Positions 17,236-26,841 are shown, numbered from the stretch's first letter. The stretch: DNA of 64,000 bases from Pedobacter punctiformis (GCF_027213715.1 NZ_JAPWGM010000007.1:62001-126000), one strand, 5' to 3'. Notes: a model not told the origin generated them from the sequence alone. Program-made: numbers and translations.

Positions 17236-18345
17236 TTAGTCTAATAATGAAAATCCTTTATCTACTTTTTCTTCAGCTTTAAGCTCATAAGATGAATCAG
17301 CCATTCTGCTTACGTTAAGCATTTTAAGGTTGCGTTCGTCAACTTTTTTGATAAACTCTTCCAGTTCACTTTGTGATGGCGCACCACCAACTGTAATGTT
17401 ATTATTTTGATCCAGAAAATCAAGGTTTGAACGGATAGAAGCTATATTTTGACTAATAGCGCCTGTAGCCGCATTCATGGCTTCTTGGAAAGCCCAACCG
17501 TCTTTAATGTTAAATACTTCCGCAAGTCCATCAGTTGCATTTTTCATTTTTTGAGTTGCTTCCAGTTTTTTAGAGATGATTGAAATACTGCTGTCCAGCG
17601 TGCTTACATAAATACGGGCGGCACTTTCATTGTCCTTTAAAACTTCTAAAACCTTAGCAAACTGATTGGCATACTGAACATAACTTCTGGCATTTTGCTC
17701 TTCCGATTCGCCTTCTTTACCTAAAAGGAATGCTTTGGTACGGGTTTCTTTAGCATCTCTGTTCAGATCGTTTGCTTTTTCAATATTGTTATTGGTTGTT
17801 TCCTGCTTAGCTTTTTCATCCAAACTTGCAGCTTCAACGGTAAAACGTTTAGCATAAGTATATTTTTCTTCAGCCGTTTTTTGAGCATTTTCTCCACTTT
17901 GCACCATATCAATGCGCACGCCATCAACGTTTGCTATCTTATCTTTTACTCTTTTTAAAGTATCCTTTGCATCTTTTGATAATAATTGAAGCGTTTCAAC
18001 AGGATTTGCCCTGATAATGGCTTTTTCGCCTTTAAATAATAAAATTGTACCCAGTCTGTTTAATAAGGATATAATTTTTGGAGCCAATAAAAGCAATACA
18101 ATTAAAATAATACTAAAAATAACCAACAAAATGCTTTTGGCAGCATACACGAGCATAAGTGGCAAAAATTTAAAAAATGCAAATGCACCTCCTAAAATTA
18201 ACGCCCAAAAAAAGATGCTTGAAATTATTTTTTTGCCTTCGGGTGTTTGCATCTGACTGGGCAGGTGATCGCCGAGCACCTGAAATATAGGTAGCTGGCT
18301 TTTCAGTTCAGCCGGAATATTTACATATTGATTTTGGTTTTCCAT
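17236..18345 (-). CDS. Two-TM coiled-coil membrane protein, unknown function
   Basis: This 369-residue protein has two closely spaced hydrophobic segments (about 42-62 and 67-90) separated by a short hairpin. A long, mostly helical region (about 100-300) is rich in Lys, Glu and Ala with heptad-like spacing (for example AQKTAEEKYTYAKRFTVEAASLDEKAKQ). There is no Walker or metal motif. The helical arrangement is reminiscent of PspA/IM30-type membrane-remodelling proteins, but I cannot assign it to that family. It is the middle gene of the cassette, 27 bp from the ASKHA gene and 23 bp from the soluble coiled-coil gene. The three probably form a complex at the inner membrane. Confidence 0.6.
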   Translation of the reverse strand: MENQNQYVNIPAELKSQLPIFQVLGDHLPSQMQTPEGKKIISSIFFWALILGGAFAFFKFLPLMLVYAAKSILLVIFSIILIVLLLLAPKIISLLNRLGTILLFKGEKAIIRANPVETLQLLSKDAKDTLKRVKDKIANVDGVRIDMVQSGENAQKTAEEKYTYAKRFTVEAASLDEKAKQETTNNNIEKANDLNRDAKETRTKAFLLGKEGESEEQNARSYVQYANQFAKVLEVLKDNESAARIYVSTLDSSISIISKKLEATQKMKNATDGLAEVFNIKDGWAFQEAMNAATGAISQNIASIRSNLDFLDQNNNITVGGAPSQSELEEFIKKVDERNLKMLNVSRMADSSYELKAEEKVDKGFSLLD

Positions 18346-18368
18346 GGTTGTTCTTTAAGATTTAATCG

Positions 18369-19079
18369 TTAATTTATGTTCGTTTCAATAATGTTTAATG
18401 TTTTTTCAATATCGGCTATAACTTCGCTAACTGCGGCATTACCCAGGGCAATTTTTTGATCGATATCTGTAAGCTGCGGATCATATTTGGCATTTATGCT
18501 CTTTAAATCCTGCTCTTTGATTAGAAGTTTTGCTTTAAGATCAGTTATATTTTGTTCAATTGACTTAATTTCGTTCACTAAACTGTCTTTTTCTTCTATC
18601 AGACTGTTTTCTATATTTTGTTTTTGCTGTTGCTTTTGACTGCTTTCCTGATCAATAACTTTTTTCAGCCCTGCAGCGTAATTCCGGCCTGAAGTCAACA
18701 GTTTTTCTTTATTTAAACTCTTTTCTACATATTTCAAAGAAGTAAAAGCTGCTTTTATGGTTGTGGCGTCAATGCTTCCCATTTCAGCTGCGGCATTCCA
18801 AACTTCAAAAAAGTCAAGTCCGGGTTCGTTCATTTTTTCCAAAATGCCCAAAACTTTTACTTTCATTTGCTTAATATCAGTCACTCCAATTGCAGCAATA
18901 TTTTCGTTTAGATTAACTTTTGGCTGGTTAGTTACAGGTTCAGTTGTTTTTGTACTGCCTGGTACCGAAGATTGCGGCTTATCTGGCATTATATCAGCTA
19001 CTTCGTCACTATCTTCGAAAATTAACTTTTTTAGACTGTTTAAAATTCCAGAAGAATTTTTTGCTGTTTCCTCACTCAT
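18369..19079 (-). CDS. Soluble coiled-coil protein, unknown function
   Basis: This 236-residue protein has no signal or membrane segment. The N-terminal 70 residues look disordered. Residues about 75-140 form a compact helical region (MKVKVLGILEKMNEPGLDFFEVW, then FTSLKYVEKSL). The remainder is a coiled coil containing a Gln/Lys-rich break (SSQKQQQKQ). It is the first gene of the cassette. I recognise no named family. A role as adaptor or scaffold for the membrane partners is inferred only from gene order. Confidence 0.55.
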   Translation of the reverse strand: MSEETAKNSSGILNSLKKLIFEDSDEVADIMPDKPQSSVPGSTKTTEPVTNQPKVNLNENIAAIGVTDIKQMKVKVLGILEKMNEPGLDFFEVWNAAAEMGSIDATTIKAAFTSLKYVEKSLNKEKLLTSGRNYAAGLKKVIDQESSQKQQQKQNIENSLIEEKDSLVNEIKSIEQNITDLKAKLLIKEQDLKSINAKYDPQLTDIDQKIALGNAAVSEVIADIEKTLNIIETNIN

Positions 19080-19256
19080 ATTACTTGATTATCCGTTGCT
19101 AAAATAATAAAAAATGAATACGTTAACGGTCAAAAAATATGTTTTAATCAGATTAATTTATAAGAATCAAAAAAATGTATGGTGCAGTTGTCATAATTCT
19201 GTATCACTTTCTGCTAAATGAATTATTAAATTATCTTTACCCACTAATAATAAATA

Positions 19257-20501
19257 ATGGTAGATTTTAATCGTTTTACACTAGCCAATGGTTTAAAGGT
19301 TTTGGTACATGAAGACCCAACGACTCCAATGGCAGTTTTAAATATTTTATATGATGTGGGTGCCCGTGATGAGGACCCCGAAAAAACTGGTTTTGCACAT
19401 TTATTTGAGCATTTAATGTTTGGCGGCTCTGTTAACATTCCAAGTTACGACGAGCCTTTGCAAAGAGTAGGGGGCGAAAATAATGCCTTTACGAGTAATG
19501 ATATCACCAATTATTACATTACGTTACCTGCAGAGAATATAGAAACAGCATTTTGGTTAGAAAGCGACCGGATGCTTAGTCTTGCTTTTTCGGAGAAAAG
19601 TTTAGAAACGCAAAGAAATGTGGTGAGTGAGGAATTTAAACAACGCTATTTAAACCAGCCTTATGGTGATGTTTGGCTAAAATTACGTCCGCTTGCCTAT
19701 AAAAAACATGCCTATCAATGGGCTACCATCGGAAAAGAGCTTGCGCACATTGAAGAGGCAACAATGGAGGATGTTAAGGCTTTTTTTAAAAAGCACTATA
19801 CACCGCAAAATGCAATTTTAGTGGTTGGCGGAAATGTAAAAACCGCAGAGGTTAAAAAACTTGCAGAGAAATGGTTTGAGCCCATTCCGGCTGGTGATAA
19901 ATATGAAAGAAGTTTAGTACAGGAAGATAAGCAAACTGAAGCACGTACGGAAACCGTTAAAGCAAATGTGCCTTTAAATGCGATTTATGTTGCCTTTAAA
20001 ATGCCCGGGCGTTTAAGCGAAGATTATTACGCCTTTGACTTGTTATCGGATATTTTATCACGCGGTCAATCTTCACGTTTATACAACAGTTTACTAAAAG
20101 AACAACAACTTTTTAGTGACATCAATGCTTATATTTCGAGTAGTTTAGACCCGGGATTGTTTATTGTTGAAGGGAAGTTAGTGGAAGGGGTAACCATGGA
20201 GGCTGCCGAAAAAGCAATTTGGACTGAATTGGAAAAGATTAAGGCCGAGCCGGTTTCGGATGATGAACTAACTAAAGTGAAAAATAAGGTAGAATCTGTT
20301 TTGGTTTTTTCTGAAATGAGTTTACTGGATAAGGCTATGAATTTAGCTTATTACGAATTACTTGGAGATGCCGCTTTATTGAACCAGGAAACAAAGCAAT
20401 TTTTGAAAGTAACAGCAGCTGATATTAAAAGAATATCTAACGAAACTTTCAGTAAAAATTTATCATCTACTTTATATTATTTAACTGAAGAAAATGCTTA
20501 A
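19257..20501 (+). CDS. M16 zinc peptidase, catalytic subunit
   Basis: This 414-residue protein of the pitrilysin/processing-peptidase family has the inverted zinc motif HLFEH (His48, Glu51, His52) and a downstream acidic ligand at Glu125 or Glu126 in VVSEEFKQRYLNQPYG. It lacks an obvious signal peptide. It overlaps the next M16 gene by 8 bp, so the two are translationally coupled and probably form the usual catalytic/non-catalytic heterodimer that degrades peptides. The physiological substrate is unknown. Confidence 0.93.
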   Translation: MVDFNRFTLANGLKVLVHEDPTTPMAVLNILYDVGARDEDPEKTGFAHLFEHLMFGGSVNIPSYDEPLQRVGGENNAFTSNDITNYYITLPAENIETAFWLESDRMLSLAFSEKSLETQRNVVSEEFKQRYLNQPYGDVWLKLRPLAYKKHAYQWATIGKELAHIEEATMEDVKAFFKKHYTPQNAILVVGGNVKTAEVKKLAEKWFEPIPAGDKYERSLVQEDKQTEARTETVKANVPLNAIYVAFKMPGRLSEDYYAFDLLSDILSRGQSSRLYNSLLKEQQLFSDINAYISSSLDPGLFIVEGKLVEGVTMEAAEKAIWTELEKIKAEPVSDDELTKVKNKVESVLVFSEMSLLDKAMNLAYYELLGDAALLNQETKQFLKVTAADIKRISNETFSKNLSSTLYYLTEENA

Positions 20502-21765
20502 CAGACAACAGGCACCTGATTTTAAACAGGTTTCCGCTATAAATTTTATACAACCCCAAAAAGCAGCACTTGATAACGGTATTCCGGTTTTTACAATTTA
20601 CTCGGGAGAGCAGGATTTAGTGCGTATTGAATTCATTTTTCATAATGTAAACTGGAACCCCGAAAAACCTTTACAAGCCATTGCTACCAGTACATTGCTT
20701 AATAACGGAACTAAAAAATTATCTGCTAAACAAATTGCAGAGCAGATTGATTTTTATGGTGCATTTTTTCAAACAGAGTATGCTCAGGATCAGTCTTCAG
20801 TAACTTTATACACCCTAAATAAACATTTGTCATCGGTTTTACCCATTGTAAAAGATATTCTCTCCAATAGTGAATTTCCGCAGCAGGAGCTGGATTTATA
20901 CATTCAGAACCAAAAGCAGAAATTGATGGTAAATCTGCAAAAGAATGATATTCTTTCCAGAAAGGAATTTGCACATGCGTTATTTGGCGATACAGCCTAT
21001 GGTGTGGATATTCAGCTGCAACATTATGATGCTTTAAAACGTGAAGATCTTTTAAATTATTTTAAAGCTGCTTATGTTCCAAACAACTGTACAATAGTGG
21101 TTTCGGGTAAATTTGATGAAAAAAGCTTTAACCTGCTAAATGCCGTAGTGGGTAGTGATTGGGAGGAAAGTAATTCAACCAAAAACGTTTTTAATTTTAC
21201 TGCTGGCGAAAAGTTATCAATTTATAAAGAAAGGCCTGAAGCGATACAATCAGCCATTAGAATAGGTAGATTAGCTGTAAACCGTAAGCATAAGGATTTT
21301 GCCGGATTACAGATTTTAAATTGTGTTTTAGGAGGTTACTTCGGATCGCGTTTAATGGCTAACATCCGGGAAGATAAAGGATATACGTATGGTATTGGCT
21401 CTGGAATATCTTCTTTACAGGATGCCGGTTACTTTTTTATTTCTACCGAAGTTGGGGCAGATGTTTGCAGCAATGCACTTATAGAAATTTATAAAGAAAT
21501 AGATTTACTCAGAAATGAATTGGTAGGTGAAGAGGAGCTGGCTTTGGTCAGAAATTATATGCTTGGCTCTATGCTTGGCAGTCTTGAAAATGTTTTTTCT
21601 CACGCTGATAAATTCAAAAACATCTATTTCTCCGGTTTAGACTACGATTATTACGATAATTACATCCAAACAGTGAAAAGCATTACAGCAGAAGAAATTA
21701 AAGCGATGGCGAATAAGTATTTAACGCCTGAAGATTTTACTGAAGTTGTAGTTGGTAAGAAATAA
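20494..21765 (+). CDS. M16 peptidase-like, non-catalytic subunit
   Basis: This 423-residue partner has the M16 two-domain fold but no HxxEH motif in the N-terminal domain. It keeps the Arg/Tyr-containing segment SRLMANIREDKGYTYGIGSGIS in the C-terminal half. In characterised heterodimers this segment completes the active site of the catalytic partner. The start overlaps the end of the upstream gene. A terminator hairpin follows at 21784-21823. Confidence 0.9.
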   Translation: MLNRQQAPDFKQVSAINFIQPQKAALDNGIPVFTIYSGEQDLVRIEFIFHNVNWNPEKPLQAIATSTLLNNGTKKLSAKQIAEQIDFYGAFFQTEYAQDQSSVTLYTLNKHLSSVLPIVKDILSNSEFPQQELDLYIQNQKQKLMVNLQKNDILSRKEFAHALFGDTAYGVDIQLQHYDALKREDLLNYFKAAYVPNNCTIVVSGKFDEKSFNLLNAVVGSDWEESNSTKNVFNFTAGEKLSIYKERPEAIQSAIRIGRLAVNRKHKDFAGLQILNCVLGGYFGSRLMANIREDKGYTYGIGSGISSLQDAGYFFISTEVGADVCSNALIEIYKEIDLLRNELVGEEELALVRNYMLGSMLGSLENVFSHADKFKNIYFSGLDYDYYDNYIQTVKSITAEEIKAMANKYLTPEDFTEVVVGKK

Positions 21766-21783
21766 GTTTTTTAATAAACCCGA

Positions 21784-21823
21784 AGAGGTTGTATTCCAAA
21801 TTATATTTAGGAATACAATCTCT
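21784..21823. terminator. Terminator hairpin between the M16 pair and ppnP
   Basis: The 14-bp arms (21784-21797 and 21810-21823), with one G-T pair, lie between convergent genes. The T-run is weak, but the stem is long. Confidence 0.65.
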
Positions 21824-21838
21824 TGCTATTTTAAGCAA

Positions 21839-22123
21839 CTAGGTTCTATATTGACATAAATAAGCCGTTTGAACAGCTGTTTTTACTTTAAATGAAGCAT
21901 TTGCCGATACTTCAAAAGAATTCCCTGCCGGAATGATTTGCCACTCTGTTTTTTCGGGCAACAATACGGTCAAAGTACCTTCAATCACATGCATAATTTC
22001 TTTTAGCGCAGTGCCAAATTCATATTCTCCGGGGTTAATTACCCCAATTGTTGATTTACCTTCAGGGGTTTCGTAACCCAGCGATTTTACATTTCCGTCA
22101 AAGTATTGATTTTCAGTGATCAT
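21839..22123 (-). CDS. ppnP: Pyrimidine/purine nucleoside phosphorylase PpnP
   Basis: This small cupin-fold enzyme (formerly DUF1255/YaiE) phosphorolyses several nucleosides in nucleotide salvage. The 94-residue length and the sequence features fit closely: the N-terminal YFDGNVKSLGYETPEGKSTIGVINPGEYEFGT, here continuing into MHVIEGTLTVLLP, and the C-terminal FEVSANASFKV. It is a single gene, convergent with the M16 pair and divergent from guaB. Confidence 0.93.
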   Translation of the reverse strand: MITENQYFDGNVKSLGYETPEGKSTIGVINPGEYEFGTALKEIMHVIEGTLTVLLPEKTEWQIIPAGNSFEVSANASFKVKTAVQTAYLCQYRT

Positions 22124-22282
22124 AATAGTTTTGGTTCTCTAGTTTGTTACAATTATAGAAAACAAAGATTAAAAGTGGGTAATATTAATTTCTGGTACTA
22201 ATGTATTTTGTCAAAAGAACCTAATATTTACTGCTTTTAAAAAACAAAGCAGACTTCTGTTTTTTAATTGGCGAATTTTCCG

Positions 22283-22290
22283 TACTTTTG
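22283..22290 (+). promoter_or_regulatory. -7 box of guaB
   Basis: TACTTTTG matches TAnnTTTG. No good TTG lies at 17-22 bp (the nearest ATTG ends at 22270, only 12 bp upstream). The predicted leader is about 30 nt. Confidence 0.5.
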
Positions 22291-22294
22291 TCTG

Positions 22295-22321
22295 GCAAAT
22301 AATAAATCCTAATTTATTTGC
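22295..22321 (+). promoter_or_regulatory. Hairpin filling the guaB 5' leader
   Basis: The inverted repeat GCAAATAA (22295-22302) and TTATTTGC (22314-22321) ends one base before the ATG at 22323. Folding would occlude the ribosome entry site. No known riboswitch resemblance. Confidence 0.4.
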
Positions 22322-22322
22322 T

Positions 22323-23792
22323 ATGCAACTCGATTCCACAAAATTTATTGCCACAGGTTTAACATATGATGATGTACTTTTAGTACCCGCATATTCCGAA
22401 ATTTTACCCCGTGAAGTAAATACAGCGTCATTTTTAACGAAAAAAATAAAACTTAATGTTCCATTGGTTTCTGCCGCAATGGATACAGTAACAGAGGCTG
22501 AACTTGCCATTGCGATTGCGCAAAATGGAGGTTTAGGGATGTTGCACAAAAACATGACGATTGACCGACAAGCTGAAGAGGTTCGTAAGGTTAAGCGCTC
22601 AGAAAGTGGTATGATTCAGGATCCTGTTACTTTGCTGGAAACTGCAGTTGTTGCTGATGCTTTCAAAATTATGAAAGAGCATAAAATTGGCGGTATTCCG
22701 GTGGTTAGCAGCGATAATAAATTAGTAGGTATCATTACCAACCGCGATTTACGTTTCCAAAAGAATATGCAAAGACCGATTGCTGAAGTGATGACTAAAG
22801 ATAATTTAATCATTGCACCTGAAGGCACTACATTGGTACAGGCAGAAGAGATTCTTCAAAACTATAAAATTGAAAAACTTCCGGTGGTTAGTAAAGACGG
22901 CTATTTAAGTGGCTTAATTACTTTTAAAGACATTTCTAAAGTTAAAAATTATCCTGCCGCCTGTAAAGATGAACGTGGTCGTTTACGTGTGGGTGCAGCT
23001 GTTGGGGTTACCGCAGATACACTTTTACGAGTTGATGCTTTGGTTAAAGCAGGAGTGGATGTAATTACGATTGATACCGCACATGGTCATTCAAAAGGTG
23101 TTGTAGATAAACTAAAAGAAGTTAAAGCTAAATACCCTGATTTACAGGTTATTGTAGGTAATATTGCGACTGGTGCAGCTGCAAAATTTTTAGCAGATGC
23201 CGGTGCAGATGCGGTTAAAGTTGGTATTGGTCCGGGCTCTATCTGTACAACCAGAATCATTGCCGGTGTTGGCGTTCCTCAGTTATACGCAGTATTCGAA
23301 TGCGCTAAAGCACTTAAAGGTACTGGTGTTCCGGTTATTGCCGATGGTGGTATTAAACATACTGGTGATATTGCAAAGGCTATTGCATCCGGTGCAAGTG
23401 CGGTTATGGCAGGTTCATTATTTGCAGGAGTAGAAGAATCGCCAGGCGAAACCATCATTTATGAAGGGCGTAAATTTAAATCTTACCGTGGTATGGGTTC
23501 AATTGAAGCCATGGAACAAGGATCTAAGGATCGTTACTTTCAGGACGTTGAAGATGATATTAAAAAGTTAGTGCCAGAAGGTATCGTGGGACGCGTGCCG
23601 TTTAAAGGTACTTTGGCTGAAGTAATGTACCAATATGTTGGTGGTTTACGTGCAAGTATGGGTTATTGTGGAGCAGCTAATATTGAAGCTTTACAGGAAG
23701 CACAATTTGTACAAATTACTGCTGCGGGCATGCGTGAAAGTCACCCACACGACATTACCATTACTAAAGAAGCGCCAAATTATACGCGATAA
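22323..23792 (+). CDS. guaB: Inosine-5'-monophosphate dehydrogenase
   Basis: GuaB oxidises IMP to XMP with NAD+, the committed step to GMP. The 489-residue protein has the (beta/alpha)8 barrel interrupted by a tandem CBS (Bateman) module at about residues 95-205 ([28 protein letters not shown] and the second IMTNRDLRF-like repeats). The catalytic Cys lies in [11 protein letters not shown]. The substrate loops [13 protein letters not shown] and [10 protein letters not shown] are present. It stands alone, with its own promoter and a strong terminator. Confidence 0.97.
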   Translation: MQLDSTKFIATGLTYDDVLLVPAYSEILPREVNTASFLTKKIKLNVPLVSAAMDTVTEAELAIAIAQNGGLGMLHKNMTIDRQAEEVRKVKRSESGMIQDPVTLLETAVVADAFKIMKEHKIGGIPVVSSDNKLVGIITNRDLRFQKNMQRPIAEVMTKDNLIIAPEGTTLVQAEEILQNYKIEKLPVVSKDGYLSGLITFKDISKVKNYPAACKDERGRLRVGAAVGVTADTLLRVDALVKAGVDVITIDTAHGHSKGVVDKLKEVKAKYPDLQVIVGNIATGAAAKFLADAGADAVKVGIGPGSICTTRIIAGVGVPQLYAVFECAKALKGTGVPVIADGGIKHTGDIAKAIASGASAVMAGSLFAGVEESPGETIIYEGRKFKSYRGMGSIEAMEQGSKDRYFQDVEDDIKKLVPEGIVGRVPFKGTLAEVMYQYVGGLRASMGYCGAANIEALQEAQFVQITAAGMRESHPHDITITKEAPNYTR

Positions 23793-23871
23793 AGCTTCAG
23801 GACCTAAGCAGAAAGATAAATTTAGCTTAAGGGTCAATTAAAGTTTAAAATTATCCAAGAAAATAAAATAT

Positions 23872-23905
23872 AGCGGAGCATCGGATACGATAGCTCCGCT
23901 TTTTT
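23872..23905 (+). terminator. Terminator after guaB
   Basis: Arms AGCGGAGC (23872-23879) and GCTCCGCT (23893-23900) are followed by a T-run. The rest of 23793-24029 shows nothing else that I recognise. Confidence 0.85.
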
Positions 23906-24029
23906 GTTTTAAATCCTGGCAGCCCTAATCTGCATCTAATATTTTTAATTTGATACTTCCAAAATTCAGGGCTACTAAGCAAATAATTAAGAGATCTGTA
24001 GCTGGAAAATATTTTTTCACAAAATAAAA

Positions 24030-24059
24030 TTTGGCGAGTACTTTTTTTTAATATATTTG
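24030..24059 (+). promoter_or_regulatory. Promoter of the Cys-leader/TonB receptor transcript
   Basis: TTTG (24030-24033), an 18-bp spacer and TATATTTG (24052-24059) form a full consensus. The predicted start, near 24063, lies about 30 nt before the small leader ORF and about 145 nt before the receptor gene. Confidence 0.75.
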
Positions 24060-24092
24060 TCGACTAAATCTATGGATTTAATATAAATAATT

Positions 24093-24173
24093 ATGAAAAC
24101 TTTCCAAAACACACAAAAATGTTGTTGCAGGCAACTAAAATCAATATTAATGTTCAAACGAACGGGTAGCTAA
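24093..24173 (+). CDS. Cys-run leader peptide (26 codons) upstream of a TonB receptor
   Basis: A tiny ORF starts MKTFQNTQKCCCRQL and ends with a TAA at 24171, 34 bp before the receptor ATG. Three consecutive Cys codons (TGT TGT TGC) form the left side of a small hairpin (GTTG 24124-24127 with CAAC 24132-24135). It is basic and not a signal peptide. A similar arrangement, with four Cys codons, precedes susC at 59663. The pattern suggests a cysteine-sensing attenuator or translational leader. This is inferred from position and codon content only. Confidence 0.6.
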   Translation: MKTFQNTQKCCCRQLKSILMFKRTGS

Positions 24174-24207
24174 TCAATAACATAAAATCAAACACATAAA
24201 ACTAATC

Positions 24208-26787
24208 ATGAAAAAAAGTTTACTTATTATCTTTTCATTTATAATTTCTACGGGTTTTGCTTTCGCCCAAAATCCTGTAACAGGTATAGTAAAAGGGGCT
24301 AACGGAATTACCATACCAAATGCAACAATTAAAGTCAGGGGCACTAATATTTTTGTAAGTGCAGACGCTAATGGCGCCTTTAGTATTGACGCAAAACAAG
24401 AACCTCCATTTTATATTCAGGTCAGTTCTGTTGGTTACAAACCTCAGGATTTTCAGATTTTAAAACTACAGAATAGCCCTATTGAACTGGTTCTGGTAGA
24501 AAATACACTTTTGGATGAAATTGTGGTAACCTCGAGACGCCGTTCTGAGGTTTTGCAGGATGTGCCTATTCCAATTACGGTTATTGGTGGACAAGCTGCA
24601 GAAAATGCCGGTGCCTTTAATGTTAACCGTTTAAAAGAATTGGTGCCTTCCGTACAATTATATGCTTCAAATGCAAGAAACACAACACTTAACATCAGGG
24701 GTTTGGGTTCAACATTTGGCTTAACCAATGATGGTATTGATCCGGGTGTAGGTTTTTATGTAGATGGAGTTTATCATGCCCGTCCGGCGGCTACCTCTAC
24801 CGATTTTCTGGATATTGAACAAATAGAGGTTATTCGCGGCCCTCAGGGCACCTTGTTTGGTAAAAATACAACTGCTGGTGCATTTAACATTACCACAACT
24901 AAACCCACTCAAACGCCAAGTGCAAAAGTAGAATTGAGCGTAGGTAATTATAACTTCATCCAGGCAAAAACATCGATTTCGGGAGGTGTGGCAAAAAATC
25001 TTGCAGCAAAATTATCAATCTCAGGTACTCAGCGTGACGGTACAATTTGGAATACCAGGGAAGAACGTAAATATAGCGGACAAAATAATATTGGTTTTAA
25101 GGGTCAATTGTATTATACGCCGTCGGATAAATTACAAGTATTGTTAAGTGGCGATGTAAGCGTTCAACACCCTGCGGGTTATCCTTTGGTTATTGCAGGC
25201 GTTACCACAACAGAAAGAAGTGCTTATCGTCAGTATGCTAAAATTGTTTCCGATCTAGGCTATCAGCAACCTAAAATTGATCCTTTTTCAAGAGAGATTA
25301 ATACCAATACACCCTGGAGGCACAATCAGTCAATTGGTGGGATATCTTTAAATGTGGATTATAAGATTGGCAATGGAACCCTGACCTCTACAACCGCTTG
25401 GAGATTCTGGAACTGGGATCCTACAAATGACCGGGATTTCTCTGAATTATCTGCTCTTACCAAATCGCAGGGTAACTCCCGTCATGATCAATATTCGCAG
25501 GAAGTTAGATATGCAGGAAATATAACCGATAAATTAAGCGGAGTAGTGGGTTTATTTGCTCTTGGCCAGAATTTGCAGGGATTAGATCAAACCGAAGAGG
25601 TAGGTAAAGATCAGTGGAGGTTTGTGCAAACAGGTAATACCGGCACTCAGGCATTATATTCAACACCTGGCTTATTAGATGGCTTCGGTATCAAAACCAA
25701 TTCGACTATCAAATCTTTAAGTGCCGCAGTATTTGCACAGGTTGACTGGGAGTTTTTAGAACATTTCCACGTTTTACCGGGCTTAAGGTTTACTTACGAT
25801 AAAAAAGATGTCGATTATAACCGGGTAACTTATGGAGGCTTACAAACGACTGATGCCTCTTTACTTGCACTAAAATCGGCTGTTTACAGCAATCAGCAAT
25901 TCAGTACCAGTACCGAAAACAACAACTTGTCTGGAAATATAACCTTGTCTTACCGGCCAAACCCTAAATTAAATGTTTATGGAACTTTTTCCACTGCTTA
26001 TAAACCCGTTGGAGTTAACGTAGGCGGTTTACCAACCACATCAAGTGGCGAAGCAGACTTATCTTTAGCGGTGGTAAAACCAGAATATGTTGAACATTAT
26101 GAATTAGGGGTTAAAACAAAGCCTGCCAAAGGTTTACTGTTGAATATAACTGCTTTTAATACAGATATTAAAGATTACCAAACCAATGTACAATCTCCGC
26201 AATTAGGTGTAAACAGAGGTTATCTTGCCAACGCAGAAAAAGTAAATGTAAAAGGCCTGGAAGTGGACGGAACTTATCAGTTAGAAAGATTTTTAACTTT
26301 AAATGCAGCTTTGGCTTATCTTGATGGTAAATATGTGAAATTCACCAATGCACCTTTGCCTTTAGAGGAAACAGGGCATACAGAAATTATTAACGGTACT
26401 TCTACACAAGTTGCCTTTAAAGATGCCTCAGGTGGCAGACTACCGGGAATATCTAAATGGAATATTTCAGGCGGTGCCGAATTTAGCACACCGGGTAGTT
26501 TAGCAACTAAGGCTGGCAGATATTTTATTGCTGGTGATGCCAGTTACCGTTCAGAATATTCTTCAAATCCAACACCATCCCGTGTATTAAATGTTAAGGG
26601 ATATTCGCTTTTGAATGCCAGATTAGGATTTAAATCAGAAAAATTCTCTGCATTTATCTGGAGCAGAAATATTGCAAATAAAAACTATTACGAACAATTG
26701 CAGGCTGCAGCAGGTAATTCTGGCTTATATGCGGGCGTGCTTGGCGATCCAAGAACTTATGGTGCAACACTTCGTTATACTTTCTAA
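24208..26787 (+). CDS. TonB-dependent outer-membrane receptor
   Basis: This 859-residue protein has a signal peptide (residues 1-20, ending FAFA/Q) and a carboxypeptidase-like regulatory domain (about 22-95). A TonB-box-like segment (LLDEIVVTSRR) and a plug domain follow (DVPIPITVIGG, then GVGFYVDGVYHARP and IEVIRGPQGTLFGKNTTAGAFNI). A 22-strand-type barrel ends in an aromatic residue (TLRYTF). There is no SusD partner next door, so it is a classical single TonB receptor rather than a SusCD complex. The ligand is unknown. The upstream Cys-run leader suggests regulation by sulfur supply. A terminator follows. Confidence 0.92.
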   Translation: MKKSLLIIFSFIISTGFAFAQNPVTGIVKGANGITIPNATIKVRGTNIFVSADANGAFSIDAKQEPPFYIQVSSVGYKPQDFQILKLQNSPIELVLVENTLLDEIVVTSRRRSEVLQDVPIPITVIGGQAAENAGAFNVNRLKELVPSVQLYASNARNTTLNIRGLGSTFGLTNDGIDPGVGFYVDGVYHARPAATSTDFLDIEQIEVIRGPQGTLFGKNTTAGAFNITTTKPTQTPSAKVELSVGNYNFIQAKTSISGGVAKNLAAKLSISGTQRDGTIWNTREERKYSGQNNIGFKGQLYYTPSDKLQVLLSGDVSVQHPAGYPLVIAGVTTTERSAYRQYAKIVSDLGYQQPKIDPFSREINTNTPWRHNQSIGGISLNVDYKIGNGTLTSTTAWRFWNWDPTNDRDFSELSALTKSQGNSRHDQYSQEVRYAGNITDKLSGVVGLFALGQNLQGLDQTEEVGKDQWRFVQTGNTGTQALYSTPGLLDGFGIKTNSTIKSLSAAVFAQVDWEFLEHFHVLPGLRFTYDKKDVDYNRVTYGGLQTTDASLLALKSAVYSNQQFSTSTENNNLSGNITLSYRPNPKLNVYGTFSTAYKPVGVNVGGLPTTSSGEADLSLAVVKPEYVEHYELGVKTKPAKGLLLNITAFNTDIKDYQTNVQSPQLGVNRGYLANAEKVNVKGLEVDGTYQLERFLTLNAALAYLDGKYVKFTNAPLPLEETGHTEIINGTSTQVAFKDASGGRLPGISKWNISGGAEFSTPGSLATKAGRYFIAGDASYRSEYSSNPTPSRVLNVKGYSLLNARLGFKSEKFSAFIWSRNIANKNYYEQLQAAAGNSGLYAGVLGDPRTYGATLRYTF

Positions 26788-26841
26788 AACCGTTTTGATG
26801 GCAACGTATATATAAATCTTTTCTCTCTTATATTTGGTTAG

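Noticed and set aside
18757..19107. 116-codon plus-strand ORF opposite the soluble coiled-coil gene
   Set aside because: It is antisense to a cassette gene with coherent spacing; the hydrophobic stretches arise from reading the complementary strand of charged helices.
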